From contig CAHIKZ030000129.1 in assembly GCA_903632075.3 (NCBI GenBank), positions 1,442,501-1,506,500 of the forward strand: 64,000 bases of DNA, in the 5' to 3' direction. The DNA comes from Acanthosepion pharaonis (Eukaryota > Mollusca > Cephalopoda > Sepiida > Sepiidae). Below the pieces are notes generated by a model that made no database searches, was not told where the DNA came from, and saw only the letters and a program-made list of their open reading frames with translations. Below, one piece after another: positions 11,035 to 21,425 of the stretch; within the stretch, counting starts at the first letter, position 1, and each line of letters starts with the position of its first letter. Position numbers and translations under genes: made by a program.

Positions 11035-11146
11035 TCAAATCCATCTGACTGAGGTCCCTATATCTGAAGTATCTGAAATGTGCCTAAGTGTGCCTGTCAC
11101 TAGTATTATTCACTTCAACAAGATTTCAATGATATTCCTAGCCATA
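11035..11146. other. No recognised feature
   Basis: Unassigned spacer before the palindromic element. Confidence 0.4.
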
Positions 11147-11467
11147 TGATGTAGAAAATGCAACCATGCAGAACTGGTTATCCAAACATTTCTAGATTCA
11201 CACAGAAAAAGAGAGTTCGATGTATTTTATTTGTACAGAACAATATGAGGAATAATAAAAAAAAATCTTTTTACCTTATGTGGGGAATAGGCTATTTCGG
11301 CAGACGATACAAGTGGTCGACTGTCTTTTCAGCCTCGAGGTTGAAGACAGACGACCACTTGTATCGTCAGCCGAAATAGTTATTTCCCACATGAGGGAAA
11401 TACCCTCTTCAATCAGCACCTGACGATTAATCGTGCATGAGTTTTGCTACCTCTGATGTAGAAAATG
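11147..11467. mobile_element. Palindrome-bearing element with 14-bp direct repeats
   Basis: TGATGTAGAAAATG occurs exactly at 11147-11160 and 11454-11467, as expected of a target-site duplication around a 293-bp insert. Inside is a long hairpin: 11278-11327 pairs with 11344-11392 (about 49 nt per arm, few mismatches, loop about 16 nt). Class unknown; no terminal inverted repeats at the very ends and no A-rich tail. Confidence 0.65.
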
Positions 11468-11499
11468 TATACTTATTGTTAATATAAATTATAGCCTTA

Positions 11500-11529
11500 T
11501 TATACATAGTATTATTTTATTAGCACTAG

Positions 11530-11623
<94 letters not shown>

Positions 11624-11713
11624 ATGCTAGTGCTAATAAATAATACACGGTGTATAATAGCAATTATACATTATTATACACCGAATATTATTTTATTAGC
11701 ACTAGAATATTCT

Positions 11714-11805
<92 letters not shown>

Positions 11806-11825
11806 GAGAGAGAGAGAGACCTTGG
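11500..11825. repeat. Palindromic TA/TC/GA microsatellite cluster
   Basis: TTATTAGCACTAG flanks TA arrays in direct and inverted copies (about 11516, 11625, 11690). A (TC)n-(TA)n-(GA)n string spans about 11712-11820 and can fold on itself. Confidence 0.85.
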
Positions 11826-11849
11826 AGATAAAAAGATAGCAGAAATGCA

Positions 11850-12345
11850 TTTTTAGCAATCATTTCACCCCAAGTAGGGCAAAAAAGTCATTAAGACGCT
11901 AGGGGTTACTGAGAGTGAAAGAAACTGAGAAAACGTTATTGAAGAGTAAGGGCAGTAAAAAGTATAGGATTCAAAGAGACAGAAGATGAAAATTGACATT
12001 GCATTTTAATTTTTGAAGATTGTAGTTGGCCGGAAAGAATGAAGTTGGAAGAAAATTCCACAAGCTCAAGGTGCGAGAGAAAAAAAAAACAAACAAAAAA
12101 ACAAATAGGATAGAACTAACGATTACATTTAGAAATTTTAACAGTGAAATGTGGAGACCTAACTGCCAACAATCTAGTACTACACTTAAATTCATGAAGC
12201 TGTGGTACCAAAGAGGAAAGCACATCAGAAAAATGCCCGTGAAAATATTTGTTGAAAAAACGGCATCTGGAAAATTGTTAAAGCCGAGATGCTATGCCAG
12301 GACCGTTAATATTGCATATTCTTCTTTGGCTATTAAAATAATAAC
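11850..12345 (-). pseudogene. L-alpha LINE 3' end
   Basis: The minus strand carries YFHGHFSDVLSSLVPQLHEF in one frame, and SRTLSLWNFLPTSFFPANYN then LQKLKCNVNFHL in another, so it is frameshifted. The family 3' UTR follows (CAGTAACCCCTAGCGTC, TACTTGGGGTGAAATGATT). The 5' part is lost. Confidence 0.7.
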
Positions 12346-12592
12346 TTAATGTTAATTTGAAATCTAAAATAGTTACGAGAGATTTATGACATTTTTTTTT
12401 TGTGACCGTATATTCGAGAAATCATTTTTTTCACAAATAATTTCAGAATGAAGAGTAAATAAAGAATTAATTCTGAAGAGAATTGAAGGAAAAGTTAAGA
12501 CAACTTTTTTAGCTTTATCTGTTTATTTTTACTCTCGCTTTTTAAAACAACATATTTAGTATTATTATTATAATTATTATTATTAATAATAA
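12346..12592. other. No recognised feature
   Basis: AT-rich spacer with ATT/AAT trinucleotide runs near 12560-12595. Confidence 0.5.
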
Positions 12593-13045
12593 TTGTCATC
12601 AAAGACCACAAAAACGGAATGTGCTTTCTTATTGATATGGCAGTCTCAGCAGATTTCAACATGTCTTTGACGATCTTAAAAAAAAACTATCAAAATATAA
12701 ATATCTTGAAGTGGAAATTTAAAAAATGTTGCACATGAGGACATCAATAATTCCAGTTGTAGCTGGGTTTCTCGGACTAATTGGAAAGTTTCCCACAGAC
12801 TCACTGAAGTGATTCCTAGTAGCTCATGCCTTAAAGAAATACAAACAATTGTACTCACAAGTATAGGTCACACATTACCAAGAGATTTATCTATGTCAAA
12901 TGTGTGAGATCTTAGGATTTTTTTACAAAAAGGATCAGTGGAATATGTTATGAAGTCATTTCTGACCTTAGGTCTCTGGTTGGGACCCGGAAAGAAATGT
13001 TTATACAACAGAAATCAAAGGAAATAATAATAATCTTAATTATTA
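12593..13045 (+). pseudogene. L-beta LINE C-terminus and 3' end
   Basis: Frames read VIKDHKNGMCFLIDMAVSAD-type sequence, then IIPVVAGFLGLIGK and SSCLKEIQTIVLTSIGHTL. This is the C-terminal block ending in L-R-x-xLS of a non-LTR element. The 3' UTR motif GTTGGGACCCGGAAAGAAAT and a tail of AAT repeats match the copy at 32.5 kb. Coding is broken by frameshifts. Confidence 0.65.
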
Positions 13046-13059
13046 CTCATTAGTTTTAA

Positions 13060-13460
13060 TTTATTCTTTCTTTCATGTACTGTGCCCTTTCAAAACGTTG
13101 GAGATCATGGCACTCTACAACTTCCTATCCTTTCTCTTTTTATTATCCCCACACTTCCTGTTTTGTAATCCATTTTACACAAGCTGGTAGGTAGGTTTTC
13201 CCTCTGTCCTTTCTTTCTTTCAATATGTTCCGTGAGTTTCAAATTCTCTAAGCCCTCTTATGTGTCTCAGAAATTTCAATAAGACCCTTTTTATTTGCGA
13301 TTTCTTTAAAGCTTCCCAATTGTCCACATGTCCCATCAATGGTATTCTCATCATCCTTCTGTAGATCTTTATTGTCTCAAATCTTTCCTGTATTTGCGAA
13401 GAAATTATCCTGAATTCAATGACATGCAAGAAGATTGACATTACATAGGATTTCAATACT
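13060..13460 (-). pseudogene. RTE-like LINE (L-gamma) C-terminal fragment
   Basis: The minus-strand ORF (13456-13220) reads KIYRRMMRIPLMGHVDNWEA and VLLKFLRHIRGLREFETHGT, matching the RRMLRIPWTDHVxNEEVL and HIxR blocks downstream of RT in RTE-like elements. It continues degenerately to about 13060. Confidence 0.6.
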
Positions 13461-13489
13461 CTTTTGTTCGTTGCTAACGATTTTTTTAA

Positions 13490-13680
13490 ATAATTTCACT
13501 CCAAGCAAGGCAATAAAGTCACTAAGACGCAAGGGAGGCGGTTACTGAGTGTGATAGAAAGACATTATTAAGAAGAAAAACAGAATTAAGAAGACAAGAT
13601 AACGATTAACATTGCATTTAAATTTTTGAAGATCAAAGTTGACTGGAAAGCAAGTGACTGGAAGAGAGTTCAAAAAAAAA
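13490..13680 (-). pseudogene. L-alpha LINE 3' UTR fragment
   Basis: The minus strand carries the CAGTAACC...GCGTCTTAGTGACTTTAT block and GCCTTGCTTGGAGTGAAATT, the family 3' UTR, plus a decayed stretch of the C-terminus. An A-rich run follows at 13673-13720. Confidence 0.6.
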
Positions 13681-13720
13681 AAAAAGGAAAAAAGAAAAGG
13701 AAAAAAGAAAAGAAAAAAAT

Positions 13721-14084
13721 CCCTCTTTCTTAATACTTTGTTTAGCTATTGAAAGACATCATTTGATATTCCAACGTTAAATGAATATACTGAATAGATT
13801 GAAAGGAATTAGTGAGTTCGGTTTTGTTAATTTTTTCTATCTATTTATTGACTCGCAGGTCATGCAAAGGGAGAATTCTACTCTAAATATTACCTATATT
13901 TTCCACTTCTTTTCTAGGACGACAGTAATCGTAGTTTTAAATCCACTTCCGCTAAACCAACAAATAGAGTTTAACACACTCAGGCACAACGCCATGAGTT
14001 TGAGGCTCCGATTGATTGAATCGTTTTCTATGGCTTATCAACTATTTGCAGATTATTTAAAGCTAGAAAATGTTTTTCTTTTTA
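13721..14084. other. No recognised feature
   Basis: A 119-residue plus-strand ORF (13781-14140) spans this and runs into the adjacent SINE. It shows no family signature and is probably chance. Confidence 0.4.
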
Positions 14085-14645
14085 CCTTTCCCAAAAGGTA
14101 TTCGCGTGTAAATGAGCATAATGAACCCAACGGAAATTGAAACTCCGATCTTCGATTAAGGAAACTGAGCCATTGTTCATTGCACCACCCGCTCGTCCTG
14201 GGTAAGACGATAAACTACATCCGACAGCAAGGCCTCTAATCAGGAGGTTTTGAGGATCATGGAATCACCTCTTAATTGCTGGTGTTCCTAGGTCTATCCT
14301 AACCCAGGGTGGTAGAACCTATTAGGGTCCCAACTAGGGGTAAATAGTTAACTATTAAACTGGGGCCAAACACTATGAAAGTGTAAAAATAGGTATTATT
14401 ACCAGTAATACATTTTTGGAAAAAAAATTATTACCAGAAATGAATTTTTGAAGGAAAACATGTATTACCAGCAATACATTTTTGAACAAAAATATTACCA
14501 GCAATAAAAATCTTGTCGGCATTAAATAACACACGGAAGTTGATATGCCGTAAAACAAAGCAAACCAAAATATCACCACCCGCACACCCAAGCTTACAGT
14601 ACCTGTTAAGCGGTCACCCATGTAGGTACTGACTGTAAATAGGCA
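14085..14645 (-). mobile_element. 5S/tRNA composite SINE split by Rep-A
   Basis: On the minus strand, 14645-14584 matches the 3' half of 5S rRNA (GTCAGTACCTACATGGGTGA, then CCGCTTAACAGGTACTGTAA). The tRNA-Arg-like Rep-D unit (GTGGTGCAATGAACAATGG onward) resumes at 14192-14085. The interrupting 381 bp is a Rep-A copy with a 10-bp target duplication. The joined architecture, 5S-like then tRNA-like, is the same as at 24.8-25.0 kb. Confidence 0.65.
14193..14573 (+). mobile_element. Rep-A SINE-like element, nested, with 10-bp TSD
   Basis: The insert starts TCGTCCTGGGTAAGACGATA and ends with an A-rich tail (AAACAAAGCAAACC). CACCACCCGC is perfectly duplicated at 14183-14192 and 14574-14583. Internally, a roughly 30-bp unit containing ATTACCAGCAATACATTTTT repeats three to four times (14393-14510). 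The ends and tail fit a SINE-like retroposon; a Pol III promoter is only weakly suggested (TGGGTAAGACG as an A box). Confidence 0.8.
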
Positions 14646-15195
14646 CTACAAACTAATCTTATTTTTCTCTTCACTTTCTTTAAGATTTACCAAGTGAACT
14701 ACAAGAACAACGAAATCCCTAATCCCACAGATTTTAAACATTTAAAAAGAAAAGAAAAAAAGAAATTTTTCTTATTTCTAGTCACGGAAATTTTAAAACA
14801 GTGGTTCCGAAACGGTGAAGCGCGCCACGTGGAGGGGGGCGGATTGGAAGGCAATAAAAAATTTAGAAACAATTATTTTTTTTAAATGTATTTTTAATCA
14901 TATAAAATTTGGTGAGGCGCGAGCAGACTTTCATTCCGAAATTGCGGTCCAGAGGAAAAAAAAAAAAAAAAAAATCGAGAACCAATTCTTGAAATATTTG
15001 ATTGTACTTATGACCCAGCCTCACCCCAAATGACTTTAAATTCTCGGTAGTTTCTAATAACCATTTATCCCATGGTAGCCGAATAATTTGATTAGATTAA
15101 ATTGAAAAGTGAATTCGCTTTCAAAATGGTTTATTTTTTTGAAAATTAGGAAAAATTAAAAGGGACTAATAATGTGAGATGCAGCGAAAATATAT
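14646..15195. other. No recognised feature
   Basis: AT-rich with A runs (14957-14974). Two overlapping ORFs of 63 and 72 residues lack recognisable content. Confidence 0.5.
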
Positions 15196-15415
15196 ATGTT
15201 CGCTTATCGTCCAGTTCAAACTCCTCCCCAATCTTTTAAACGGGAGACCCAAAAAAGAGAGAGGAGTTTCACTTATGACAGTCCGAAGAACTGTGAAAAA
15301 GACTTGAAAATTAAATCGTACGTGAAACGTGTGAGAAAACTCGTTACTCCAGAGCAGAAAGTTAGAAGTTTAGAGAGGGCGAAGATCATTTTGAATAAGT
15401 TGGAAAAACATCCTG

Positions 15416-15461
<46 letters not shown>

Positions 15462-15579
15462 GAAATACACGAAAATGATGAAAATGCAACGTATTTTCAG
15501 GTCAGCAGAATATCTACCAAAAAGCGCTAAAAAGATAACTAGAGTCATAAGATTCATTAAACCAATAAATATTGAATAA
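15196..15579 (+). other. 127-codon ORF interrupted in frame by (TA)n
   Basis: The ORF encodes a lysine/arginine-rich peptide (ETQKRERSFTYDSPKNCEKD, then KIKSYVKRVRKLVTPEQKV) and about 17 Ile-Tyr residues from a TA array (15419-15460). It then continues in frame with MMKMQRIFRSAEYLPKSAKK. I do not recognise it. Non-repeat codons outside the array stay open on both sides, which could mean a real exon with a microsatellite or chance. Confidence 0.2.
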
Positions 15580-15623
15580 AAAGTCAATGGACCTTTTATG
15601 GGTTTACTGAAATCTCTCTCTCA

Positions 15624-15625
<2 letters not shown>

Positions 15626-15694
<69 letters not shown>
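15626..15694. repeat. (TA)n microsatellite
   Basis: Pure TA run of about 69 bp. Confidence 0.95.
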
Positions 15695-15696
<2 letters not shown>

Positions 15697-15719
15697 TGGC
15701 TAATCTCTCGTTTCTCAGT

Positions 15720-16165
15720 GTGCGTGTTTGCTGTGATTTTTAACCAATCCCGTTGAAGAGCACCTGGTTAGGGCACATTTGTGTTTATTCAACACTCACA
15801 TAACCTAGCTATGGTTTATACTGCAACTATGCTGAGACAATCTTAGTTACAGTTTCTGGGTGAGGGCACATCATCTGGCCTGATCAACAAGTCCAGTACG
15901 TTGAAACCCTCGGTTACCTATGACTTTCGAGCCAGTACAATCAGAGACAAAATTTACTCTTTTTCACTCACAAATCTTTGCTCCACCCGTGGTATGCTTT
16001 TCTTGCAATTTCCAACAGTGCTGCATGTTGGGATCGCCTTCACATGCCACTAACATCAAGAATCGCTTGCCTGACAAATCGACCATAGCTAGATTCGAAC
16101 CTGTGTATCATGGTCAAAAAGCGAACGTTGTAAGTACTCGGCCACGTACTTACGAGAGGAAGTGA
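15720..16165 (-). mobile_element. tRNA-headed SINE, Leu/Ser-like
   Basis: The minus strand begins CGTAAGTACGTGGCCGAGTA (A-box-like, tRNA Leu/Ser style) at about 16158. It has CAGGTTCGAATCTAG as a B box near 16103-16089 and continues about 370 bp without coding potential. The body is unrelated to Rep-C or Rep-D by eye. Confidence 0.5.
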
Positions 16166-16237
16166 GAGGAGGCTCATAGTTTTCGCGAAATCTGTATTGG
16201 AATTGGAATAGAATAAAATGTGACGGCACTTGGTCCA

Positions 16238-17600
16238 GGGTCGAATCCTTTGGTCACGGCGCCAACTGTGACGTCGCTCCTCCTGGTCGCTCTTCGCTGT
16301 TCCAAGTGTGACGTTCCAACCCCTTGGTTAGATGATTACCAGCCTCGCCTCTCCCAACTCGCTTCCAACACCTGGTTACTAGGGTAACTGTACTGATCTC
16401 CGGTCTGCCTACCCACGTTGTGATTAGATCTTAGACAGACGGGATCAAACAGGGATTGGGGCCGTATGTTTAAAGTTGAGTTCGACGGGGTGGCAAAACA
16501 CAAGTAAATGAAAAAAACTCACGAGACCAAAAATTACTGATAAAAAAAAGGGTAACAACCTTTTTATATCTAATGTTCGTTACATAAAAAATTATTCTTA
16601 CTTCCCGACCCGCTTTGTGGACTGTGGCACCAAGCTTCTATCATACAACTTAAAGACTTGAGTTATCTCTCTAGAATTTTGAATGTCGGAGTGTGGTTCA
16701 TATTTTTGACACTGGGCGCTAATCTCTACCAGTCGTTCGGCTGATTCTTCTCTTCGGCTTGAGTTGGACGTATTTCTTCACTTCGATTTGGTTTGAGACG
16801 AATTTCTGTTCTTGGGCTTGGTTTGATTTCAACTTCTTCTATGCATAACTGCAAGTAACTTCTTCTTCTTCCGTCCTGCAACTCTTCTCTCTGCCGTCTG
16901 AGGTGATCTGAGCTCTCTGTCGTCCGGGGCTGAACTGATCTGCTTGTTTGGCCTGCAACTTTACTGCCTGTCTGGCCTGCAACTCTTCTCTCTGCCGTCT
17001 GAGGTGGACCCTTCTCGCTGCCGTCCGGGGCTGAACTGATTTCTTTCGATTGGGGTTCTGCTTTTATTGACGCCGCAACAAACTGGGGTGGGTCTGTCGG
17101 CGTCAGGGTTTTCTCGATAATTCCAAAAGTCGCATTATTTCTGATTTCCCATTATCGCTCTTATTTTCACCCCTACTTCCTCACAGTGCCTCTGGTGGGG
17201 AGGCGCATACCCATCTCTCCCGGTCTCTCGTATGTCAGGTGACCGTTTTCGACCAATGGGTCTTGATCGAGCGTCCTTTTTCTCTTTCTCGCATATCACG
17301 TGACCGCTTTCGGCCAATGAGATTCTGGTTGGGCGTCTCCGTACTTCGTGACGTCTCCAATCGGGCGTGGCTTATCCCATCGTTGTTCTGGGAAAGAACA
17401 CCTTGCTAAAAAAAAACAAAATCTAATTTGGCCTTTTTCGCACGCACGAAAATGACAATCTCGGCCTTTCTCACCTTTCTGGTTCCTGTCAAACAGCCCG
17501 CCTCTAATTAGATGTGACTTCAGGAAGAATTTTTTCCGTCTCGCTGGCGCTTTCTGGAGCCAAGAACAATAGTTTTCACCTCTTTGTTTTTGCTCAGACC
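16238..17600 (-). mobile_element. LTR-like region with primer-binding site
   Basis: On the minus strand the sequence ending CGTCACA at 16267 is followed by GT and then TGGCGCCGTGACCAAAGGAT (16264-16245). That is a primer-binding site starting TGG as required to pair with a tRNA CCA end, and it continues as the complement of a T-arm (to 16238). Upstream (higher coordinates) lies GC-richer, non-coding sequence with AATAAA (minus strand, about 17073) and internal repeats of CTCTCTGCCGTCTGAGGTG (16890-17020). The 5' end of the LTR was not located, so the right limit is approximate. No gag or pol was found. Confidence 0.45.
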
Positions 17601-18768
17601 TGATAGTCAAAAATCTTAATTATCTGAATTGAAAATGTCTTCACTTCATCATCGTGGGGGTTCTAATTTTTTAACAGGTCAGAATCTGTATACAATTCCA
17701 GCGGTCAACTCCTCATCCCAAAAAAGACACCTTTCTCCGATTAATATTTCGTTTTCCATTGTTCTAAAAATCCCATTTCTCCAAATTGATAGTGAGTCTT
17801 CTACACAAAAAGTAGGCCAGATGCTTTGACCGACATTTTTATCAATCGTACATATGTTCATACACTTTTACCAAGTCTGTTTTCTTTCTTTTTTTCTTTT
17901 AATTACCTTTAATTCTATTTCTCCAAATAACAATTTCCATTGTCTTTTGAATTCGGTCAGGCGCGTTGGCCTAGATACCTCTTGACACCTGTTTTCGCTA
18001 ATGACCGGCCTTTTGCATTACTCATCCTCTTTCTCTTTTCTTTCTCTTTCTCTTTTTCTTTTTCCTTCTTTTTTTTTCTTCCCTTAGGATCGCCTAAGTA
18101 CAATTAGAGAATTATTCTCGAAACTCAATTATTCTTCGTCTAAAAAACTAACAACTGGTTAATAAACCGAATAAAAAAAATTAAATCATATTTCTATGAA
18201 TATTTCTTTTTTTTTTTTAGTTTTTCTAATAATGCAGGGTGCCACAAGAAGATTTTCATTTTTTTTTTAGTAAGGAGGCGCTTTTCAATATTTCAACTAT
18301 TATTTATGTAGAATCTGCAATTTTCAGTCAAAGTCATCTCTAATTCGATCTTTTACATTGTGACAAGATAATCTACATTTTAGCCTATAGATATTGATAA
18401 AAAAATGACAATATTTCCGAAGTATTACTTGAAGTTCAAGAAACTGACAACATGAAATGATTTCTTCAAATATAGAAAAAAGGTATCTTGCCCGATAAGA
18501 TAAAGGAAACAATATCTAGGTAAATGAACATATTGATATTAAATATTTCATATCCTGCATTTAAAGAATACACCGTATCATATTTAATTTACGCATGATT
18601 GCAAGGACAAAGTAATAAGGTAACATTTTCAAGCCGTTTATCGCCAAACAAATGTTATTAAATTATTCAACATGGATTATAGCGATTTACAAGAAAGTGG
18701 ACGAAAGAATGAGTGAAGTAGAATTGAATATAAAACAGTCATTTAATTAGTAAAATAAAAATTGAAGC
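17601..18768. other. No recognised feature; pyrimidine-rich tract
   Basis: Contains CT-rich stretches (18025-18080) and T runs. No coding or repeat family is recognised. Confidence 0.5.
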
Positions 18769-18774
18769 ACTTAC

Positions 18775-18813
18775 TAGATGATCTCGTGCGTAAACTTTGT
18801 TGGTTTCTGCCAT
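18775..18813 (-). other. Candidate short first coding exon
   Basis: The minus strand reads ATG GCA GAA ACC AAC AAA, encoding MAETNKVYARDHL over 13 codons, followed exactly by GTAAGT (18774-18769), a consensus splice donor. The ATG context is not a strong Kozak site. No downstream exon was identified, so this is only a candidate. Confidence 0.15.
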
Positions 18814-19421
18814 TGAAAAAAGAGACGGTTTAGATTTTTTTGCTGTTCGATATTTAGAGCCGGTGTCTTTCGAATTTTTCCACCATTTCGAAGAGCCCGA
18901 CTCTTTCTAACTATGTTTGAAGAGCGTCGTTAAAAAAAAAAAACAAACTTTCATCAGCCTCTCTATCAAAATATTTTAAAGCAACAAAATTATGAATAAT
19001 AAAGAAATAATAATAATATTTTAACATAACCGTAGCGTACGTGGACATGGAAGAAAAAGAAAGAAGAAAAGGAATAAATTCAAATGTTAAGAACTATTCC
19101 AAACCTTTTTACACGGATAAGATTTACTTGGTGGACGAAGGCGTACGTGTGACATACTTTGTAGGTCACTTAAGTTTTTTGGTGAACGATAAATTTTCAA
19201 CGAGTGTTCTGTGAAAACAGGAATCTGACAAATCTTGCGAATACAGACGCGATTGTTTATATAAATCGCAATCCTTTGTGTATAGGGAGATGCAGCTAAT
19301 AAAACAGAAAAATTCCAGGGCAAAAGTTTATTTTCATTTATGAAACGCACCTGATTTTAAAGCCAAGAAAACGAACTAAACTTGTGAAAAAGTAAGAGGA
19401 AAAAATGAAAATAAAACTGGA
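18814..19421. other. Unassigned, with a 55-codon ORF
   Basis: A plus-strand ORF at 19047-19214 starts ATGGAAGAAAAAGAAAG and includes IYLVDEGVRVTYFVGHLSF. It has no recognised homologue and nothing in context supports it. The remainder is AT-rich. Confidence 0.3.
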
Positions 19422-19429
19422 TATTTGTT

Positions 19430-19908
19430 CAGTGGCGTAGCTAAGGTGGGGAGAGGGGGCGGACGGGCCCGAGGTGCCTGCACATGAGGGTGACACAATG
19501 TCACCCCAACAAAAATTTTTCAACCAGGCTAAGGTGCCAAAAAATAGTCTGAAAACAGTGGTGGAGACACAGGGTTTCGCAGGCGGGCATATGACTCCCC
19601 AGAAATAATTTATGACCCCCCAGTTTTCTCCCCCGTCAGAAATTTTCTACTAAATTGTCGGGAAATTTGTGAGTAGGAAAAATAGCAATGTTTTCATCTT
19701 TTGATTCGAATTGATTATTTTGTGGTACTGGATTTTGTCTTGGATCATACATGTAAACAGTAACGTACTGGTCAGTAGAGTAAAGTAGAGGTAGAGCATA
19801 TATGAAAATTTAGCTACAGCTAACCATTCAGCATAGGGTGAATCGGGATCATTGGGGTGACATTTGAGCGGACCGCCCCGGGTGACATTTACTCTACCTA
19901 CGCCACTG
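19430..19908. mobile_element. hAT-type non-autonomous transposon (MITE)
   Basis: Starts CAGTGGCGTAG (19430-19440) and ends with its exact reverse complement CTACGCCACTG (19898-19908). The 8-bp target duplication TATTTGTT flanks it at 19422-19429 and 19909-19916. The 8-bp duplication and CAGTGGCGTAG ends are hallmarks of hAT-superfamily MITEs. Length is 479 bp with no transposase ORF. Confidence 0.9.
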
Positions 19909-19916
19909 TATTTGTT

Positions 19917-20340
19917 ACCTTTTGTCATTCGTTTATGTTACGAAAATGTGATGACTCGTGGAGTAAAAGTCCACTAAATCACCAATCCAAACTGAGAAAA
20001 TAAATCGTAATTTAAATAATATTTTTACCTTCCAATGATTTCTAAACATACATGGGAGTCTAGATTTAACGGAATCTGAAAAAAAGTACAGAACCATACA
20101 GGTCTTGGAGAAACATTATGAAAGATTTATTTCACGTTGTTGTAATACGCCATTTGATAGATATTGTCTCTCACGGAAGCAAATACGTCCTATTTGATTC
20201 AATATTGTTGAAAAGTTTTTCTTGAGTCTTATAAAATGCGATGGAGTTCTAAACTAAAGTATGAGACACAACAGACTTTTGAACACGATTTTGGATGAAA
20301 ATACTTGAAACATATATACATAGAATTGAGTTACATACAT
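19917..20340. other. No recognised feature
   Basis: AT-rich spacer between the MITE and a TA array. Confidence 0.5.
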
Positions 20341-20344
20341 ACAG

Positions 20345-20346
20345 GA

Positions 20347-20412
<66 letters not shown>

Positions 20413-20511
20413 TTATATATAAATATATATATATATTATATATCTGAATATATATATATATATATGAATATATATATCAATATAGCTATCGATCTCTCTA
20501 TATATATATCA

Positions 20512-20542
<31 letters not shown>

Positions 20543-20580
20543 TCAATATATATACATATATCATATATATATATATATAT
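20345..20580. repeat. Compound (CA)/(TA) microsatellite
   Basis: CACACA followed by TA and TATC/AATA mixtures. The 103-residue ORF here is a translation of the repeat. Confidence 0.95.
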
Positions 20581-20747
20581 ACCTTAAGAAATGGTCAAAG
20601 TCCGACAATTTATTAAAGACATTTTTATGTTTAAAATTCTCTTTTTTTATAGATACAAGTATTGAAGTAAATGCTCTGTTTATAATAAACAGTATTAAAT
20701 AACATTTACCCGCCTGAATGTCCGAGAAATTTTTATAGAAAATATTC

Positions 20748-20840
20748 GTCCTTTCACAGGATTCGAACCTGCATCCTATACGGAACCGTCATTTAGCTTG
20801 ACGTGCCTAACCTTTCGCTAACCTTTCGGCCACAAAGGAT
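20748..20840 (-). tRNA. tRNA-Ser-like pseudogene with D-loop duplication
   Basis: Acceptor strands ATCCTTT (20840-20834) and AAAGGAC (20754-20748) can pair. GTGGCCGAAAGGTTAG is an A box; CAGGTTCGAATCCTG is a perfect B box/T arm; CGTCA-loop-TGACG forms the anticodon stem with GCT available as the anticodon (Ser). An 11-bp unit (CTAACCTTTCG on plus) is duplicated at 20807-20828, enlarging the D loop. A non-canonical loop and the lack of support for expression make this a tRNA-derived repeat or pseudogene, not a working tRNA. Confidence 0.5.
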
Positions 20841-20980
20841 CGTTCGGTTGGCAAGGTCGAATTTAGGTTCCGTATAGGATAAATAAATACTATTAGAGAT
20901 ATACAGACATCATAATACGGTTCGATAAAAAACAAGTTGAAAACGCACACAATTTTTCTGAGGTTTGGTCAATGAAATTG

Positions 20981-21425
20981 TTGAGGGGTCCACCCCTTTT
21001 TACACAAATGGACTCACCCAGTATATACATATACTACAGCTACGGGAAGACCCGAGAGTAAGACGAGAGTAAAACGAGAGCAAGGCCGAAGAGTCGAGTC
21101 GAGTCCAGAGTGACAGAGTAAAAGGTTGTAGGTAACTGGATGAGTGAGGGTGAGGTAACAGCGTTGTAGGAGTCACAGTGAGCGAGCACGTAGACTTAGT
21201 AAGAAGTCATACAGCAATACTTCAATACCAAAGACTGTATATATATTTTGCTACTAACCCGTATTCCTGGAACTACTAACCTGCTTTACCAGTTTGTATT
21301 ATTACGTTAATACATTATTTTCATATATTAATTTCTGCCGTTTGTTATTTATTGGTACCGGATTTCAACCCGGAATCCACAACAGAAATATTGATTTAAG
21401 GAAGTGGGTCAGGTTTCTAGCACCC
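20981..21425 (+). mobile_element. LTR-like fragment with a possible primer-binding site
   Basis: TGGTACCGGATTTCAACCCG (21353-21372) begins TGG and reads as the complement of a tRNA T-arm plus CCA end. Upstream is about 300 bp of non-coding sequence with TATA-like and ATTATT-rich parts. A CA end before the site is not evident, so the LTR reading is uncertain. Confidence 0.3.

Noticed and set aside
13781..14140. 119-codon plus-strand ORF
   Set aside because: Its end runs through a SINE, and it has no recognisable motif.
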